Assembly: GCA_016180945.1 (NCBI GenBank)
Contig: JACPAG010000002.1
Location: forward strand, 20,885 to 84,884
DNA: 64,000 nt
Source of the DNA: Candidatus Aenigmatarchaeota archaeon
GTDB taxonomy: Archaea > Aenigmatarchaeota > Aenigmatarchaeia > GW2011-AR5
Reading direction: 5' to 3'
Below, piece after piece: positions 43,465 to 52,258 of this stretch. Made by a program: the position numbers and the translations under genes. Each line of letters begins with the position of its first letter. Within the stretch, counting starts at the first letter, position 1. The notes beneath the pieces are model-generated. The model was not told where the DNA came from and did no database searches. It was given only the letters and a program-made list of their open reading frames with translations.

Positions 43465-43920
43465 CTATTCGCTCACATCTCCTATCCGGGGGTTATGATA
43501 TTTAATTATGTCATCAACCTTAAGATGAACCAGCCTGTCCGTTGCGCCGCCTCCTGCCCAGACCTTTTCTTTTATTAACACAGTTTTATCCATTATGCAC
43601 TTGATTTTACTCTTCAGACCTATAGGCGGAACTGCGCCGACAGAGAAGCCTGTGACCTCAAGAACCTCTTCAGGACTGGCAAGACGGACATTTTCCTCGT
43701 TCAGCAACTTGCGCAATTTCCTTGAGCTTGCTTTTTTGCTGCCTTGAATTATTATCAGGCAAAAATCGTTGCCTGCTTTGAAAAGAAGGCTCTTTACTAT
43801 GCCATCCAGATTTATGCCTGCTGATTTTGCCGCAATTTCAGCACTTTTCATATCGCCCTTAATTAGAAATTCATGCCAAATATTTTTTTGCAGCAAGAAA
43901 GCTTTAAAATCCTCGAACAT
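43465..43920 (-). CDS. YbaK/ProX-type aminoacyl-tRNA deacylase
   Basis: 151 residues forming a single YbaK domain. IVKSLLFKAGND contains the conserved lysine and GAVPPIGLKSKI is the substrate loop. Relatives hydrolyse Cys-tRNA-Pro or Ala-tRNA-Pro. The window also has two tRNA-Pro genes and proS, although 17 kb away. Convergent with thrC. Confidence 0.82.
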   Translation of the reverse strand: MFEDFKAFLLQKNIWHEFLIKGDMKSAEIAAKSAGINLDGIVKSLLFKAGNDFCLIIIQGSKKASSRKLRKLLNEENVRLASPEEVLEVTGFSVGAVPPIGLKSKIKCIMDKTVLIKEKVWAGGGATDRLVHLKVDDIIKYHNPRIGDVSE

Positions 43921-44042
43921 AGGTTAATTAAAGTGAATTTATAACTTAAATAAGAATTACTTTTCTTTTAAGTTCAACTGCCAAAATCGATATCTTTTTA
44001 ATAATTTTTAATCAATTACATTATGTAGACCTGGGGTTTAGT

Positions 44043-44792
44043 ATGTCGAAAGTCGATTGGAAATTAGCTGAACTTTATGGAATTTTAGTTGGAGATGGAT
44101 ATCTTCATAAGAATAATCACAGCATATTTGTTGTATGTAGTTCAGAAGAATCATATTATTTAAAAAATCGGGTAATACCATTTTTTGAAATACTATTCAA
44201 GAAAAAGCCGTATTTTGCCCCACGAAAAGACAGAAATGCATTTTATATACAGGCAAATTCAAAGGAAATAGTAAATTTCTTTATAGACACGTTTGACATG
44301 ACAAGAGGTGCGAAGAGCAACTATAGGATAAGCAAAAGAATAATGAACAACAAAAAATTAATCCCACACTTTCTACGTGGACTTTTTGATACTGACGGAT
44401 GCGTTAAATTCTCAAAACAGAATAAAGGCGTAAATTATTACCCTAGAATACAGTTCCATTTCAAAAATTCTTTGTTTGCTTCTGATCTCAAAAAGGCTTT
44501 ATCAAAACTAAAGTTCAATATGGGCTGTTATGAAGATAATAGATTTGGAGGATTGTATGTTATTCAAATCTCTGGAAATGCAAATTTGAATAAATGGTGC
44601 AATTTAATAGGCAGTGCTAATTTAGTTCATATAACAAAAATATTACAATGGGAGAAAGACGGTTTTGTAAAACCTAGAACAACACTAGAAGAAAGAATTA
44701 AGTATTTAGGTATAAATACAAATGTTGTATTAAATTGCAAACAAATAAGCCCTGACAGCCCTGTGGAGAATAGAAATATTCACAGATTGTAG
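44043..44792 (+). CDS. LAGLIDADG homing endonuclease
   Basis: 249 residues with two LAGLIDADG helices: LAELYGILVGDGYL (about 7-20) and IPHFLRGLFDTDGCV (about 115-129), each ending in a catalytic acidic residue; a monomeric double-motif enzyme. It is lower in GC than its neighbours. Its 3' end runs into the tRNA-Gln gene: the last codons cover the acceptor and D-arm start, and its TAG stop is part of the tRNA D-arm. It probably cuts an intron-less tRNA allele or is a relic of a mobile intron. Confidence 0.85.
   Translation: MSKVDWKLAELYGILVGDGYLHKNNHSIFVVCSSEESYYLKNRVIPFFEILFKKKPYFAPRKDRNAFYIQANSKEIVNFFIDTFDMTRGAKSNYRISKRIMNNKKLIPHFLRGLFDTDGCVKFSKQNKGVNYYPRIQFHFKNSLFASDLKKALSKLKFNMGCYEDNRFGGLYVIQISGNANLNKWCNLIGSANLVHITKILQWEKDGFVKPRTTLEERIKYLGINTNVVLNCKQISPDSPVENRNIHRL
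44767..44787 (+). other. 21-nt BHB mini-intron in tRNA-Gln, position 10/11
   Basis: CTGT (44761-44764) pairs with ACAG (44782-44785) as the 4-bp central helix; 3-nt bulges GG^A and AT^T flank it; the intron stem is GAATA/TATTC with a GAAA tetraloop. Cutting after the second base of each bulge restores the D-arm. This is a noncanonical site and near the minimum size for such introns. Confidence 0.8.
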
Positions 44793-44815
44793 TGGTCAAG
44801 CATAGGGGCCTTTGG

Positions 44816-44900
44816 CAGCCCTTTCGTCAGCAAGCAACAAAATGACGCACTATTGTGCGTCGTGTTGTTTCCGCTGGCGGAAAATATTATGGCTGAAGAG
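44816..44900 (+). other. 85-nt BHB intron in tRNA-Gln, position 37/38
   Basis: A canonical archaeal motif: anticodon stem, central helix CTTT/GAAG, bulges GG^C and AG^A, intron helix AGCC/GGCT. The intron contains palindrome D (44844-44861) and the blocks CAGCCCTTT (44816-44824) and CGCTGGCGGAAA (44872-44883), both also present in the tRNA-Pro intron. Confidence 0.85.
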
Positions 44901-44932
44901 AGCCCTTGACGTCGGTTCGAATCCGGCCAGGG

Positions 44933-45148
44933 CTATTTTTTCGTTATGTATTCCATTTCTGAAGGGCCGAGTGGATAAATGCGAGGACGACTATCCGGCA
45001 AATTCAGGCCGTAAATCTCGTCTACCCCTGCGACACGGCGTCTTAGGCCATCGAGCGAGCTGAAATTCTCAAGCCGGCGAGCATCCCCTGCCACATAAAC
45101 CGTCTGGCCGGCATTTTTGAATTGGCCGACACCTATTGCCGTTGGCAT
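44933..45148 (-). CDS. Orphan small protein
   Basis: 71 residues, MPTAIGVGQFKNAG to EYITKK, no recognised domain. It follows the PfkB kinase gene on the same strand by 12 nt and its stop touches the 3' end of the tRNA-Gln gene. Plausible as the last gene of that operon. Confidence 0.45.
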   Translation of the reverse strand: MPTAIGVGQFKNAGQTVYVAGDARRLENFSSLDGLRRRVAGVDEIYGLNLPDSRPRIYPLGPSEMEYITKK

Positions 45149-45160
45149 GGAACAGAGTTC

Positions 45161-46006
45161 TCAGGAATCTTTTAATCTCTTTTCCACGTCCTTTTTCGCA
45201 GCGTTAAAAAATCCGTTCTCAATCTTCATCGTCGCGCACATGGCGCCGAATAATCCGCATTCTTCAATATCGTCAGTTCCAATCCTCTTGGCCAGATAGC
45301 CTGCAATATACGTATCGCCAGCGCCTGTGACGTCTTTTACGGCAGACGGCTCGAAAGCCGGTATTTTGCAGAGCTTTTTCTGTTTTTTTGAGTAAACCAC
45401 TGAACCTTTCTGCCCGTTGGTTATGACAACCTCTATAGGCCCCATACCGGCTAGTTTCTTTATTCCCCCCATTAATTCGGCTTCGTTGGCATCCGCCTTT
45501 AAAATATCTACATACCGCAAAAAATCTTTTGCGTCCTTCCATCTTGATTGTACCACCTTTCTGCCATTGATTTTTCTCGTAAAACCCTGGATATCCAGGC
45601 TTATCGCAATGCCAAGCGACTTCAGGTGCTTGAACACAGCCAGCGGTATATCCGGCTTTGTGAGCGGCCCGAGATGAACGATATTGGCTTTCAGGCTTGT
45701 TATATCTGAAATTTCAAACGGCTCTGCGACGCCGTCAACAAACTGTTCCCTGTTTTCACCGTGGTACACGTTCCTGAACGATGTGGTATGTTCGCAGAAG
45801 TATGGGAAGAGGGAAATATTTTTGTGTTTTAGCGCCCCGAGAAGATTTTTGTCCTTGGCTGATAATTTTGCAAATATCTGCGTCTTGATGCCCAGTTTTG
45901 CCAACGCGCTTCCTGCATAAAAGACCGTGCCGCCTATCTGCTCTTTCTCGCTTTTGCCGATAACTATCCTGTCTTTTGCTATCGGCCCTATAACAGCTAT
46001 CGCCAT
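45161..46006 (-). CDS. PfkB-family sugar/nucleoside kinase
   Basis: 281 residues, ribokinase fold. GGTVFYAGSALAKLG near residue 26 is signature 1 and DVTGAGDTYIAGYL near 240 is signature 2 with the catalytic Asp. It phosphorylates a sugar or nucleoside; the substrate is open. The ATG at 46006 (MAIAVIGPIAKD) is preferred to an upstream extension. Confidence 0.85.
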   Translation of the reverse strand: MAIAVIGPIAKDRIVIGKSEKEQIGGTVFYAGSALAKLGIKTQIFAKLSAKDKNLLGALKHKNISLFPYFCEHTTSFRNVYHGENREQFVDGVAEPFEISDITSLKANIVHLGPLTKPDIPLAVFKHLKSLGIAISLDIQGFTRKINGRKVVQSRWKDAKDFLRYVDILKADANEAELMGGIKKLAGMGPIEVVITNGQKGSVVYSKKQKKLCKIPAFEPSAVKDVTGAGDTYIAGYLAKRIGTDDIEECGLFGAMCATMKIENGFFNAAKKDVEKRLKDS

Positions 46007-46068
46007 ATTTGTATGTATTTGCAGATGAATAAAAACATTTATTTGATGCTTTCTATCCAATTAGTTAT

Positions 46069-46584
46069 ATGATTTCCATCCTTCGCCTGGGCCACCGCCT
46101 CAAGCGTGATGAACGTTTATCAACACATGTCGGTTTAGTCGCCAGAGCATTAGGCGCCGATGAAATCATCTATAGCGGAGAAAGGGACGAAGGCATTCTT
46201 GAAAGCATTAGAAAGACGACAAAGAATTGGGGCGGTTCGTTCAAAGTCCGGTACGAGGAGAGCTGGAAAGCCGTCATTAAAAAGTACAAGAAAAAACGGT
46301 TCAAGATAGTCCACGCCACCATGTACGGCGAGCCCGTCAAAAAGGTGATGCCGAAAATAAGAAAAGAGAAGGATATTCTGGTACTGGTGGGCAGCAGCAA
46401 AGTGCCGGGTCAGATATATATGATTTCTGATTACAACGTCGCCGTTACCAGCCAGCCTCACAGCGAGGTTGCGGCACTGGCTGTTTTTCTGCACGAATAT
46501 TTCAAGGGAAAAGAAAAGGGATTCAAGAAAGCGAAGCTGAAAATCATTCCCCAGAAAAAGGGAAAGAAAGTGATTGAGAATTAA
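46069..46584 (+). CDS. trm56: tRNA (cytidine-56) 2'-O-methyltransferase
   Basis: 171 residues. LRLGHRLKRDERLSTHVGLVARALGA is the near-invariant N-terminus of archaeal Trm56; LVGSSKVPGQIYMISDYNVAVTSQPHSEVAAL is the SPOUT knot region. It methylates the 2'-OH of C56 in the T-loop of archaeal tRNAs. Divergent from the PfkB gene. Confidence 0.93.
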   Translation: MISILRLGHRLKRDERLSTHVGLVARALGADEIIYSGERDEGILESIRKTTKNWGGSFKVRYEESWKAVIKKYKKKRFKIVHATMYGEPVKKVMPKIRKEKDILVLVGSSKVPGQIYMISDYNVAVTSQPHSEVAALAVFLHEYFKGKEKGFKKAKLKIIPQKKGKKVIEN

Positions 46585-46650
46585 TCAAACCGTCGCGGTC
46601 AGAAAACAACGGATTCTAAGATATAAAAATCCTTTATACAATTTTAAATC

Positions 46651-47967
46651 ATGGGGTTTCAGGAAGATGTAATACGCTTAATTGAATTGGTAGAACGACA
46701 AGGACTGACAGACTTTTTAGATGAGGCACTCACAGCTCTTTACGAAGCCAGTCAGGAGTTACAGAAGGGTATTTCTGTAAGTTCCGGCAGGCCAATCTCT
46801 CCTGCTACACATCAGGCGTTAAATGTTATAAATGGCGTTTCAACAAATCTGGCTTCGCAGCAAACCGCATTTTTAGATGAACTGGAAAAAAAAGGCATAC
46901 AAGACCATGATGCCGCAAGAGCTTTGCGTGAGTTGATACAATCCCACGACGAAAGACAGGTCGTTTCGCAAGAACCTGTTGCAGCTTCTCCGGCACCTCT
47001 TTCCAAATCTCAATTGCATACTATAAGGGAGCAGGTAAGAAAAGAACTATCAAGAAGGGGGTGGCAAAAGCCTCCTACAAAAAAAGACCGTGCCAGAAGA
47101 AAGACACTTCTTTATCTTGGTTCTAATGAAACTATAACTCCAAAAATTGCTGCCGTGCTTCTTTTTGAAGAGTATGGAGGAGACATGCCGAAGGTTTATG
47201 AAGCACTGTCAGATCTGTCTAGGGAAGGTCTCATAAAGACCAAGGCCAGAGGCGTTTATGAAAGGACGCTTCTTGGAAAGCAGTTCGACCCGGTAACAGG
47301 CAAAGTTCCTTCCGGAAGCCGAAGAATCAGGGATAGAAGAGGTCTATTAATGCACCTCTACAAAACCCCTTCCGCACGAGAAGAATTGGATGTCTTATGC
47401 AACAGCAGAGAGATATTTCTAAATGCAGCATACGACGGCGCTATTGAATTAGGAGAAGATGGAAAGTATCGTCTTACGCAAGATGGAGCAGAACTCCTTC
47501 GGGGGTTTTTAAGGTATGCTACACGCGTCCAAACTGTAATTGATTATGCAATGACGCATGGAGAAGTGACTGTAAACAAAATAATGCAACTGACAGGACA
47601 GAGAAGGGATGGAGCTATAATGTTGAGCGATGCAATGCTGCAGGGTGGCATAATAGAACAAAGCGGTTTTACGAATTCCCAGAACGGCCGCAGATATGTC
47701 CTCACCGCCGCCTATCGACCGCCTAGTAATCTGGTGGGCAATACACGTATAGACCATCTGCTAAATTATATAGATTCTAGAGGGGGTTCTATACCGAGGC
47801 GCCAACTCGTAAATGTTTTTCCAGATAGTAATCCTCGAAGCAGGATAAACGTAGTTTACGATGCTATAAGAAAAGGGTATATAACGCGAATAGATGGGAC
47901 CCTTGTTCTCACGCCTGAAGGAACAGAAAGGACAATGTACTCTTTACAGCACACTCAGGCAAAATGA
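46651..47967 (+). CDS. Orphan multi-winged-helix protein
   Basis: 438 residues. The first 115 are helical; after that several stretches look like tandem winged helices (for example VTVNKIMQLTGQRRDGAIMLSDAMLQGGIIEQ and IPRRQLVNVFPDSNPRSRINVVYDAIRKGYI). Strongly basic, so probably DNA-binding. A TATA-like ATATAAAAAT lies about 30 nt before the start. No named family. Confidence 0.5.
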   Translation: MGFQEDVIRLIELVERQGLTDFLDEALTALYEASQELQKGISVSSGRPISPATHQALNVINGVSTNLASQQTAFLDELEKKGIQDHDAARALRELIQSHDERQVVSQEPVAASPAPLSKSQLHTIREQVRKELSRRGWQKPPTKKDRARRKTLLYLGSNETITPKIAAVLLFEEYGGDMPKVYEALSDLSREGLIKTKARGVYERTLLGKQFDPVTGKVPSGSRRIRDRRGLLMHLYKTPSAREELDVLCNSREIFLNAAYDGAIELGEDGKYRLTQDGAELLRGFLRYATRVQTVIDYAMTHGEVTVNKIMQLTGQRRDGAIMLSDAMLQGGIIEQSGFTNSQNGRRYVLTAAYRPPSNLVGNTRIDHLLNYIDSRGGSIPRRQLVNVFPDSNPRSRINVVYDAIRKGYITRIDGTLVLTPEGTERTMYSLQHTQAK

Positions 47968-48010
47968 TTTTCAATTTTTCCACTCCCTGGTATAAGACTA
48001 CGGTTAGAGT

Positions 48011-49042
48011 TTATCGCGAAAGAAGTACAACGCGGCTGTCTGATTTTTCGTCCACAATCCTGTAAGAGCTGTGTCTTTCTATCTCCGCTGCAAATTCCTG
48101 TATTTCGCTGTGCAGCGGCATGTCCTCGTATTTCATGACCTTTCTTGACCCGCCAACCGCCATAAAACTTTTCACCTCTATAAACTTCACACCGCTATTT
48201 TCAATTATTTCCGCATATCCTTCCGGGTCGGTGAAATTCAACCCTTTCGCTAGCGTGAGCCTCACGACCGTATCGCACTGGAATTGCCTCAGCAATTCCA
48301 GAGACTCCATAACCCGCTGCCAGAAGTCTTTTATCATCGGCACGGCAGCCCGCTTGTACATCTCCGGCGTGGTGCCGTAGAGTGAAATATAAAGATTAGT
48401 CGGCTGATGCCACAGCAATTTTTTAATCATATCCGGATTGGTGCCGTTGCTGACCAAAAAGGCGGTCATCTTTCTGCCCATTATTTCGTCTATGAACTCG
48501 GGCAGATAAGGATACAGCGTCGGCTCTCCCGAAAGAGATATAGCCACGTGCTTCGGCTCCATAGCATCTGTGAGCTTTCTTTTATCAGCCGTGGCAGAGC
48601 CGTAAAAGCCCTGAAGTACCTCCTGCTGCGCCTTTATGCAGCCGTCCAATATTGATTTCGGATCGTCCCACTCCTCAGTCCTGCGCGGCAGCGCATAATC
48701 AAAATTTCTCCAGCAAAATCTGCAATTGAACGTGCAAAAAAACATGGCCGGGGTCATTTGGACGCATTGATTGCTCCCTATGCCATAAAACTTGTTTTTA
48801 TAACAGACGTTTTCCCCTCTTATACTTTCTTTAGTCCAGTGACACACTTTTATCGCGCTGTGCCTGCCTACGAAACGATATCCCATTCTGGTCGTTTGCT
48901 GCCTCATGAAGTCCAGTTTCTGGTCGATTCTTTCGTTAAGCGCAGCTGGAACTTCGATAAAACCTTCAGGAATGGCGTTGCAGCCTTCTGAGCACGACTT
49001 TTCATTGCGTTCAGTGTTATTGAGAACTGCAAATGGACCCAT
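48011..49042 (-). CDS. taw1: 4-demethylwyosine synthase TYW1/Taw1
   Basis: 343 residues. Radical SAM cysteines Cys103, Cys107 and Cys110 (CTFNCRFCW) and the second cluster cysteines Cys67, Cys80 and Cys93, spaced 13 and 13 as in archaeal Taw1. It builds the tricyclic wyosine base on m1G37 of tRNA-Phe using pyruvate and SAM. Divergent from taw2; trm5 lies at 57536, so the first three steps of the pathway are in this window. Confidence 0.94.
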   Translation of the reverse strand: MGPFAVLNNTERNEKSCSEGCNAIPEGFIEVPAALNERIDQKLDFMRQQTTRMGYRFVGRHSAIKVCHWTKESIRGENVCYKNKFYGIGSNQCVQMTPAMFFCTFNCRFCWRNFDYALPRRTEEWDDPKSILDGCIKAQQEVLQGFYGSATADKRKLTDAMEPKHVAISLSGEPTLYPYLPEFIDEIMGRKMTAFLVSNGTNPDMIKKLLWHQPTNLYISLYGTTPEMYKRAAVPMIKDFWQRVMESLELLRQFQCDTVVRLTLAKGLNFTDPEGYAEIIENSGVKFIEVKSFMAVGGSRKVMKYEDMPLHSEIQEFAAEIERHSSYRIVDEKSDSRVVLLSR

Positions 49043-49166
49043 AGTTTCTCTACGCCCTTCAAGGTTCTTAAAACGTTAGAAAGTCTTAAGCCGCCAAGCC
49101 CGCTAAAAAAGCAAATATATTGTTTTTGGATAGAGGTTTTAAAGGCATTTCCCGATATTTTATCTT

Positions 49167-49991
49167 ATGTCGTTCAAACGCAAGCTTTCAGAAGCTACCG
49201 GAATAGAAGAAAAATTATTGCCGTCCTCTTACCAGATTGTAGGTCATGTTCTTCTGATTAAGTTCATGAAGCTCAAAAACTTAAGCTGGAAAAAGAAAAT
49301 AGCTGCTTCTGTTCTTGAGATATTGCCATACGTGAAAACCGTCTGTGAAATAACTAAAGTGAAAGGGGAATTCAGGGCTCCTGAAACCAGAAAATTGGCC
49401 GGCGATGGAACGGTTACCGTGCATAAAGAGCACGGCATACTTTACAGGTTAGACGCAGCCAAGATAATGTTCTCAAAAGGTAATTTGTTCGAAAGGCAGA
49501 GACTCATCGGACAAGTAAAGAGAAATGAAACAATAGTTGACATGTTCGCCGGCATCGGCTATTTTTCTCTGGGACTTGCAAAGAAAGCAAAGAAAATCAT
49601 TGCGATAGAAAAAAATCCTGTAGCGTTCAGGTACCTGAAGGAGAACATAAAACTAAACAGAATAAGTAACATAGCGCCATTTCTTGCAGATAATAGAAAG
49701 TTAAAACTGGAAAATTTAGCTGACAGGGTCATCATGGGCTATCTTCCGCGCACAGAAAAATTCCTGCCTTTTGCGGTAAAGACGCTAAAAAATAAAGGCA
49801 TAATACATTTCCACAACACCTACAAAACAGATGAACTATGGCGCAAGCCTGTCATTGAGCTAAAGAAAAACCTTTCAGGCCTTACCTATAGTATAGTGGA
49901 CAAGAAGAAGGTCAAATCTATCGCGCCAAACACATATCATGCAGTTATTGATATACAGGTAAAAAAATTAAATCACGCCTCTAGACTTTGA
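49167..49991 (+). CDS. taw2: Wyosine aminocarboxypropyl transferase Taw2
   Basis: 274 residues of the Trm5/TYW2 class I fold. SAM loop VDMFAGIGYFSLGLAKKA; the active-site segment DRVIMGYLPRTEKFL has GYxP, as in TYW2, not the NLP of Trm5. It transfers the 3-amino-3-carboxypropyl group of SAM to demethylwyosine. The adjacent taw1 supports this. The 3' end overlaps the YkgJ-like gene by 24 nt. Confidence 0.8.
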   Translation: MSFKRKLSEATGIEEKLLPSSYQIVGHVLLIKFMKLKNLSWKKKIAASVLEILPYVKTVCEITKVKGEFRAPETRKLAGDGTVTVHKEHGILYRLDAAKIMFSKGNLFERQRLIGQVKRNETIVDMFAGIGYFSLGLAKKAKKIIAIEKNPVAFRYLKENIKLNRISNIAPFLADNRKLKLENLADRVIMGYLPRTEKFLPFAVKTLKNKGIIHFHNTYKTDELWRKPVIELKKNLSGLTYSIVDKKKVKSIAPNTYHAVIDIQVKKLNHASRL

Positions 49992-50444
49992 CAAATTGAC
50001 CCATGAGTCAAATATTCTTCTCTGTGGACCACCATCTTGCAGTTCATCAGGTATAGTCTCTTCGTTCAATCTTTCCATATCTAGCTGTCCAGCTAAATAA
50101 CCACCAGCAAAACTGCATTCTGTTTCTCTTGATTTACCGTAGCCGGTCTCAAGGGGAGTAAAAGGTCCTGCCTTGTAATGCCTGCAAATGACAGGCCTTT
50201 GTTCGTAGACGCTACATCTATTGCCTTCCAGAAGCCTGCACTTGAGACCGGCTTCTTTTGACAAAACGTCTTCGAGCCTGCCCTGTTGTTCCAGCGTATC
50301 AGCTATCCCAGCAAATTCAGCATAAGTCATAACAACATCGCTTTTGCAGCAGTAGGCAGGGCATCTCATGCATGTTTCAGAAGAAACTCCCGGATGCAGT
50401 TCATAAGATTTCCTTACAGCTGCTGCCTGTCTCTGAGTAAGCAT
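49968..50444 (-). CDS. YkgJ-family CxxCxxCC metal-cluster protein
   Basis: 158 residues. CMRCPAYCCKSD near 25-33, CSVYEQRPVICRHYKAG near 77-90 and a further Cys (ECSFAGG) form the zinc/iron-cluster pattern of YkgJ/UPF0153 proteins. Function is unknown for the family; related sequences are fused to flagellin or tRNA enzymes. Confidence 0.75.
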   Translation of the reverse strand: MLTQRQAAAVRKSYELHPGVSSETCMRCPAYCCKSDVVMTYAEFAGIADTLEQQGRLEDVLSKEAGLKCRLLEGNRCSVYEQRPVICRHYKAGPFTPLETGYGKSRETECSFAGGYLAGQLDMERLNEETIPDELQDGGPQRRIFDSWVNLSKSRGVI

Positions 50445-50496
50445 GTTTGTACTGTATACAGAAATGTACTAAACCTTTGCCTCAGAAAGACAACCT

Positions 50497-51213
50497 ATGA
50501 ACTCAAAAAACCTCTATGACGCTACAGCTGAGAAGTATGATGACAGGCATGACAACGCTAGAACAAAATACATGAGAACTGTTGAAAATAAGCTGATAAA
50601 GAGATATGCTTCCGGAAAAGTTTTGGACATCGGCTGCGGCACAGGGCAGCACATGAAGTATGCGAATGTCGGAGTAGACATTTCCGCAGAAATGCTCAGA
50701 GAGGCGAAGAAAAAAGGGCATGATTTGCTTGTCCAGGCAAAGGCAGAAGAACTGCCATTTGCTGATAATTTTTTTGATTCTATTCTCTGTATATTCACCG
50801 TCCTGAATTTATGCAACTATAACATGGCTGTCCAGGAAATACATCGTATTCTGAAGAAGAATGGTATCGCCATAGTTTCCGTCGCCAGCATATGGGACCA
50901 TTCAAAAGAAAATTTGGCGAAAAGGCTTGTATATAATAAGCAGTCCCATGCATTAACGATGCGCATAGAAAAATTTCGTTTCAGGTTTTTCGCATTTAAC
51001 AAAAACGATTTGATTGGGTTATTTGAACAGAATAATTTTCGCCTTCTCCATTTCAAAGGCATTTACATGATTGCAAAGCCCTACTGGGGATGGCATCGTC
51101 ACCATTCGTTGCCGGAAAAAATAAAGCTGAAAACAGAATGTTTTCTTGAAAAAATTCTACAGCCGTTAAACAAATCCGCAAGGATGTACTTTGGTGTTTT
51201 CAGGAAACAATGA
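50497..51213 (+). CDS. Class I SAM methyltransferase
   Basis: 238 residues. VLDIGCGTGQHMKYA is the SAM loop; AEELPFADNFFDSILCIFTVLNL carries motif II-III. The first part resembles Trm9/UbiE-type methyltransferases; the C-terminal 80 residues are basic and lineage-specific. The substrate is unknown. Its last codons (ATGTACTTTGGTGTTTTC) are repeated at 51917. Confidence 0.75.
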   Translation: MNSKNLYDATAEKYDDRHDNARTKYMRTVENKLIKRYASGKVLDIGCGTGQHMKYANVGVDISAEMLREAKKKGHDLLVQAKAEELPFADNFFDSILCIFTVLNLCNYNMAVQEIHRILKKNGIAIVSVASIWDHSKENLAKRLVYNKQSHALTMRIEKFRFRFFAFNKNDLIGLFEQNNFRLLHFKGIYMIAKPYWGWHRHHSLPEKIKLKTECFLEKILQPLNKSARMYFGVFRKQ

Positions 51214-51221
51214 AACCGGTG

Positions 51222-51521
51222 TCAACTTTCCAAGTCTATGCCTAAAATTGTCTTGATAAAATTCTTAATCTCTTTTGATTTTTCTGAATTTAACGAAACA
51301 TGCAAGCCGTAACTAGTAAGTTTCTTATTAACAAAACCACCTTTAATTAATTCTTCTGCCAGTTTATTGAGCCTTTTATGCCCTTCTTTCCCTAAATGCT
51401 GTTGCTTGAAGCCTTTGACGATATTTTCAAAAGCAGTATGCCGACCATGAAAGTATCCGTGCTTTGCCAATTTATAAAGAATCCATGCCTCTAATTCTTT
51501 GTCACTTTTGATTAAACTCAT
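51222..51521 (-). CDS. Orphan helical protein
   Basis: 99 residues from MSLIKSDKELEAW, helical with a winged-helix-like middle (HKRLNKLAEELIKGGFVNKK). Convergent with the methyltransferase, divergent from the next HTH gene. Possibly a small DNA-binding protein. Confidence 0.5.
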   Translation of the reverse strand: MSLIKSDKELEAWILYKLAKHGYFHGRHTAFENIVKGFKQQHLGKEGHKRLNKLAEELIKGGFVNKKLTSYGLHVSLNSEKSKEIKNFIKTILGIDLES

Positions 51522-51575
51522 ACAGATTACATCCAACGTAAAGCTTTTAATACTTACATATGTGTAGATTTATAA

Positions 51576-51902
51576 ATGGAAACGATATTGAAAACCTTGA
51601 ATCCCAGCATAGCGGATATTCTAGACAGAAGCGTTGCCAAAGTGCTGGATTTCCTGGTAGAAAACAGGTCCTTCGATTACTCAAAAGAAGAGGTGGCAGA
51701 AGGCTCAGGGGTATCAAGACCTACTCTATACAGAATCTGGCCGACGCTGGAAAGAAATGGATTGATAGAAGAAACAAGAAAATATGGCAATACAAAGCTC
51801 TACAAGATAAACGGAAACAGCGAATTGGTAAAATTCTTGATAAAGATAGAAATACAGTTGGTTAAAGAGCAGTTCAAAAGGATGGATAAAAGAAACAAAT
51901 AA
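51576..51902 (+). CDS. Winged-helix transcription regulator
   Basis: 108 residues. YSKEEVAEGSGVSRPTLYRIWPTLERNGLIEETRKYGNTKLYKI is a complete winged helix (about 35-78), with helical ends for dimerisation. ACATATGTGTAGATTTATAAATGG contains the box and start. Target unknown. Confidence 0.7.
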   Translation: METILKTLNPSIADILDRSVAKVLDFLVENRSFDYSKEEVAEGSGVSRPTLYRIWPTLERNGLIEETRKYGNTKLYKINGNSELVKFLIKIEIQLVKEQFKRMDKRNK

Positions 51903-51976
51903 ACTATAGAGTCACGATGTACTTTGGTGTTTTTGAAAAAGAATGATTTAAATTGCTTTCTGCAGTAATAATAATT

Positions 51977-52258
51977 ATGGTTTCTATAGACGTAATTCGT
52001 ACAACCCCCGTTGCCGACCGTATTCCAACAGCAATAAAGTATCTCTCCGGTCCATATGGGGAACAGTTAAGCCCATATGGTTTAGCGTACTATCTGAAGG
52101 AGATGCAAGTCGACATGGGTGATACGCCCATTGCTAGAGGTCTGAGGCGACTGCAAGAAAGTGTAGAGATGTCCGGGAATGATGGAGATCCAATAACTCC
52201 GTATGGCGTAGTTCTCTCTCTCGAAGATCTCCGGAAAAGACACCCCGTCATAGCGTAA
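51977..52258 (+). CDS. Orphan small protein
   Basis: 93 residues from MVSIDVIRTTP; contains two similar segments, YGEQLSPYGLAYYLKEM and DGDPITPYGVVLSLEDL, suggesting an internal duplication. A TTTAAATT box lies about 27 nt upstream. Overlaps the end of the convergent next gene by 11 nt. Function unknown. Confidence 0.5.
   Translation: MVSIDVIRTTPVADRIPTAIKYLSGPYGEQLSPYGLAYYLKEMQVDMGDTPIARGLRRLQESVEMSGNDGDPITPYGVVLSLEDLRKRHPVIA

Larger units (their letters stand above)
44757..44935 (+). tRNA. tRNA-Gln (UUG) with two BHB introns
   Basis: Exons 44757-44766, 44788-44815 and 44901-44935 join to a 73-nt cloverleaf: acceptor AGCCCTG/CAGGGCT, anticodon stem GGGGC/GCCCT with loop CTTTGGA (anticodon TTG), T-arm GTCGG TTCGAAT CCGGC, discriminator A. 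The joined sequence follows the archaeal tRNA-Gln pattern GTGGTGTAGTGGTCAAGCAT. The 5' exon overlaps the endonuclease ORF. AGCCCTG is duplicated just upstream at 44747. Confidence 0.88.

Noticed and set aside
44747..44935. Group I intron in tRNA-Gln
   Set aside because: Inserts are only 21 and 85 nt, too small for a group I core, and both fit BHB geometry exactly.
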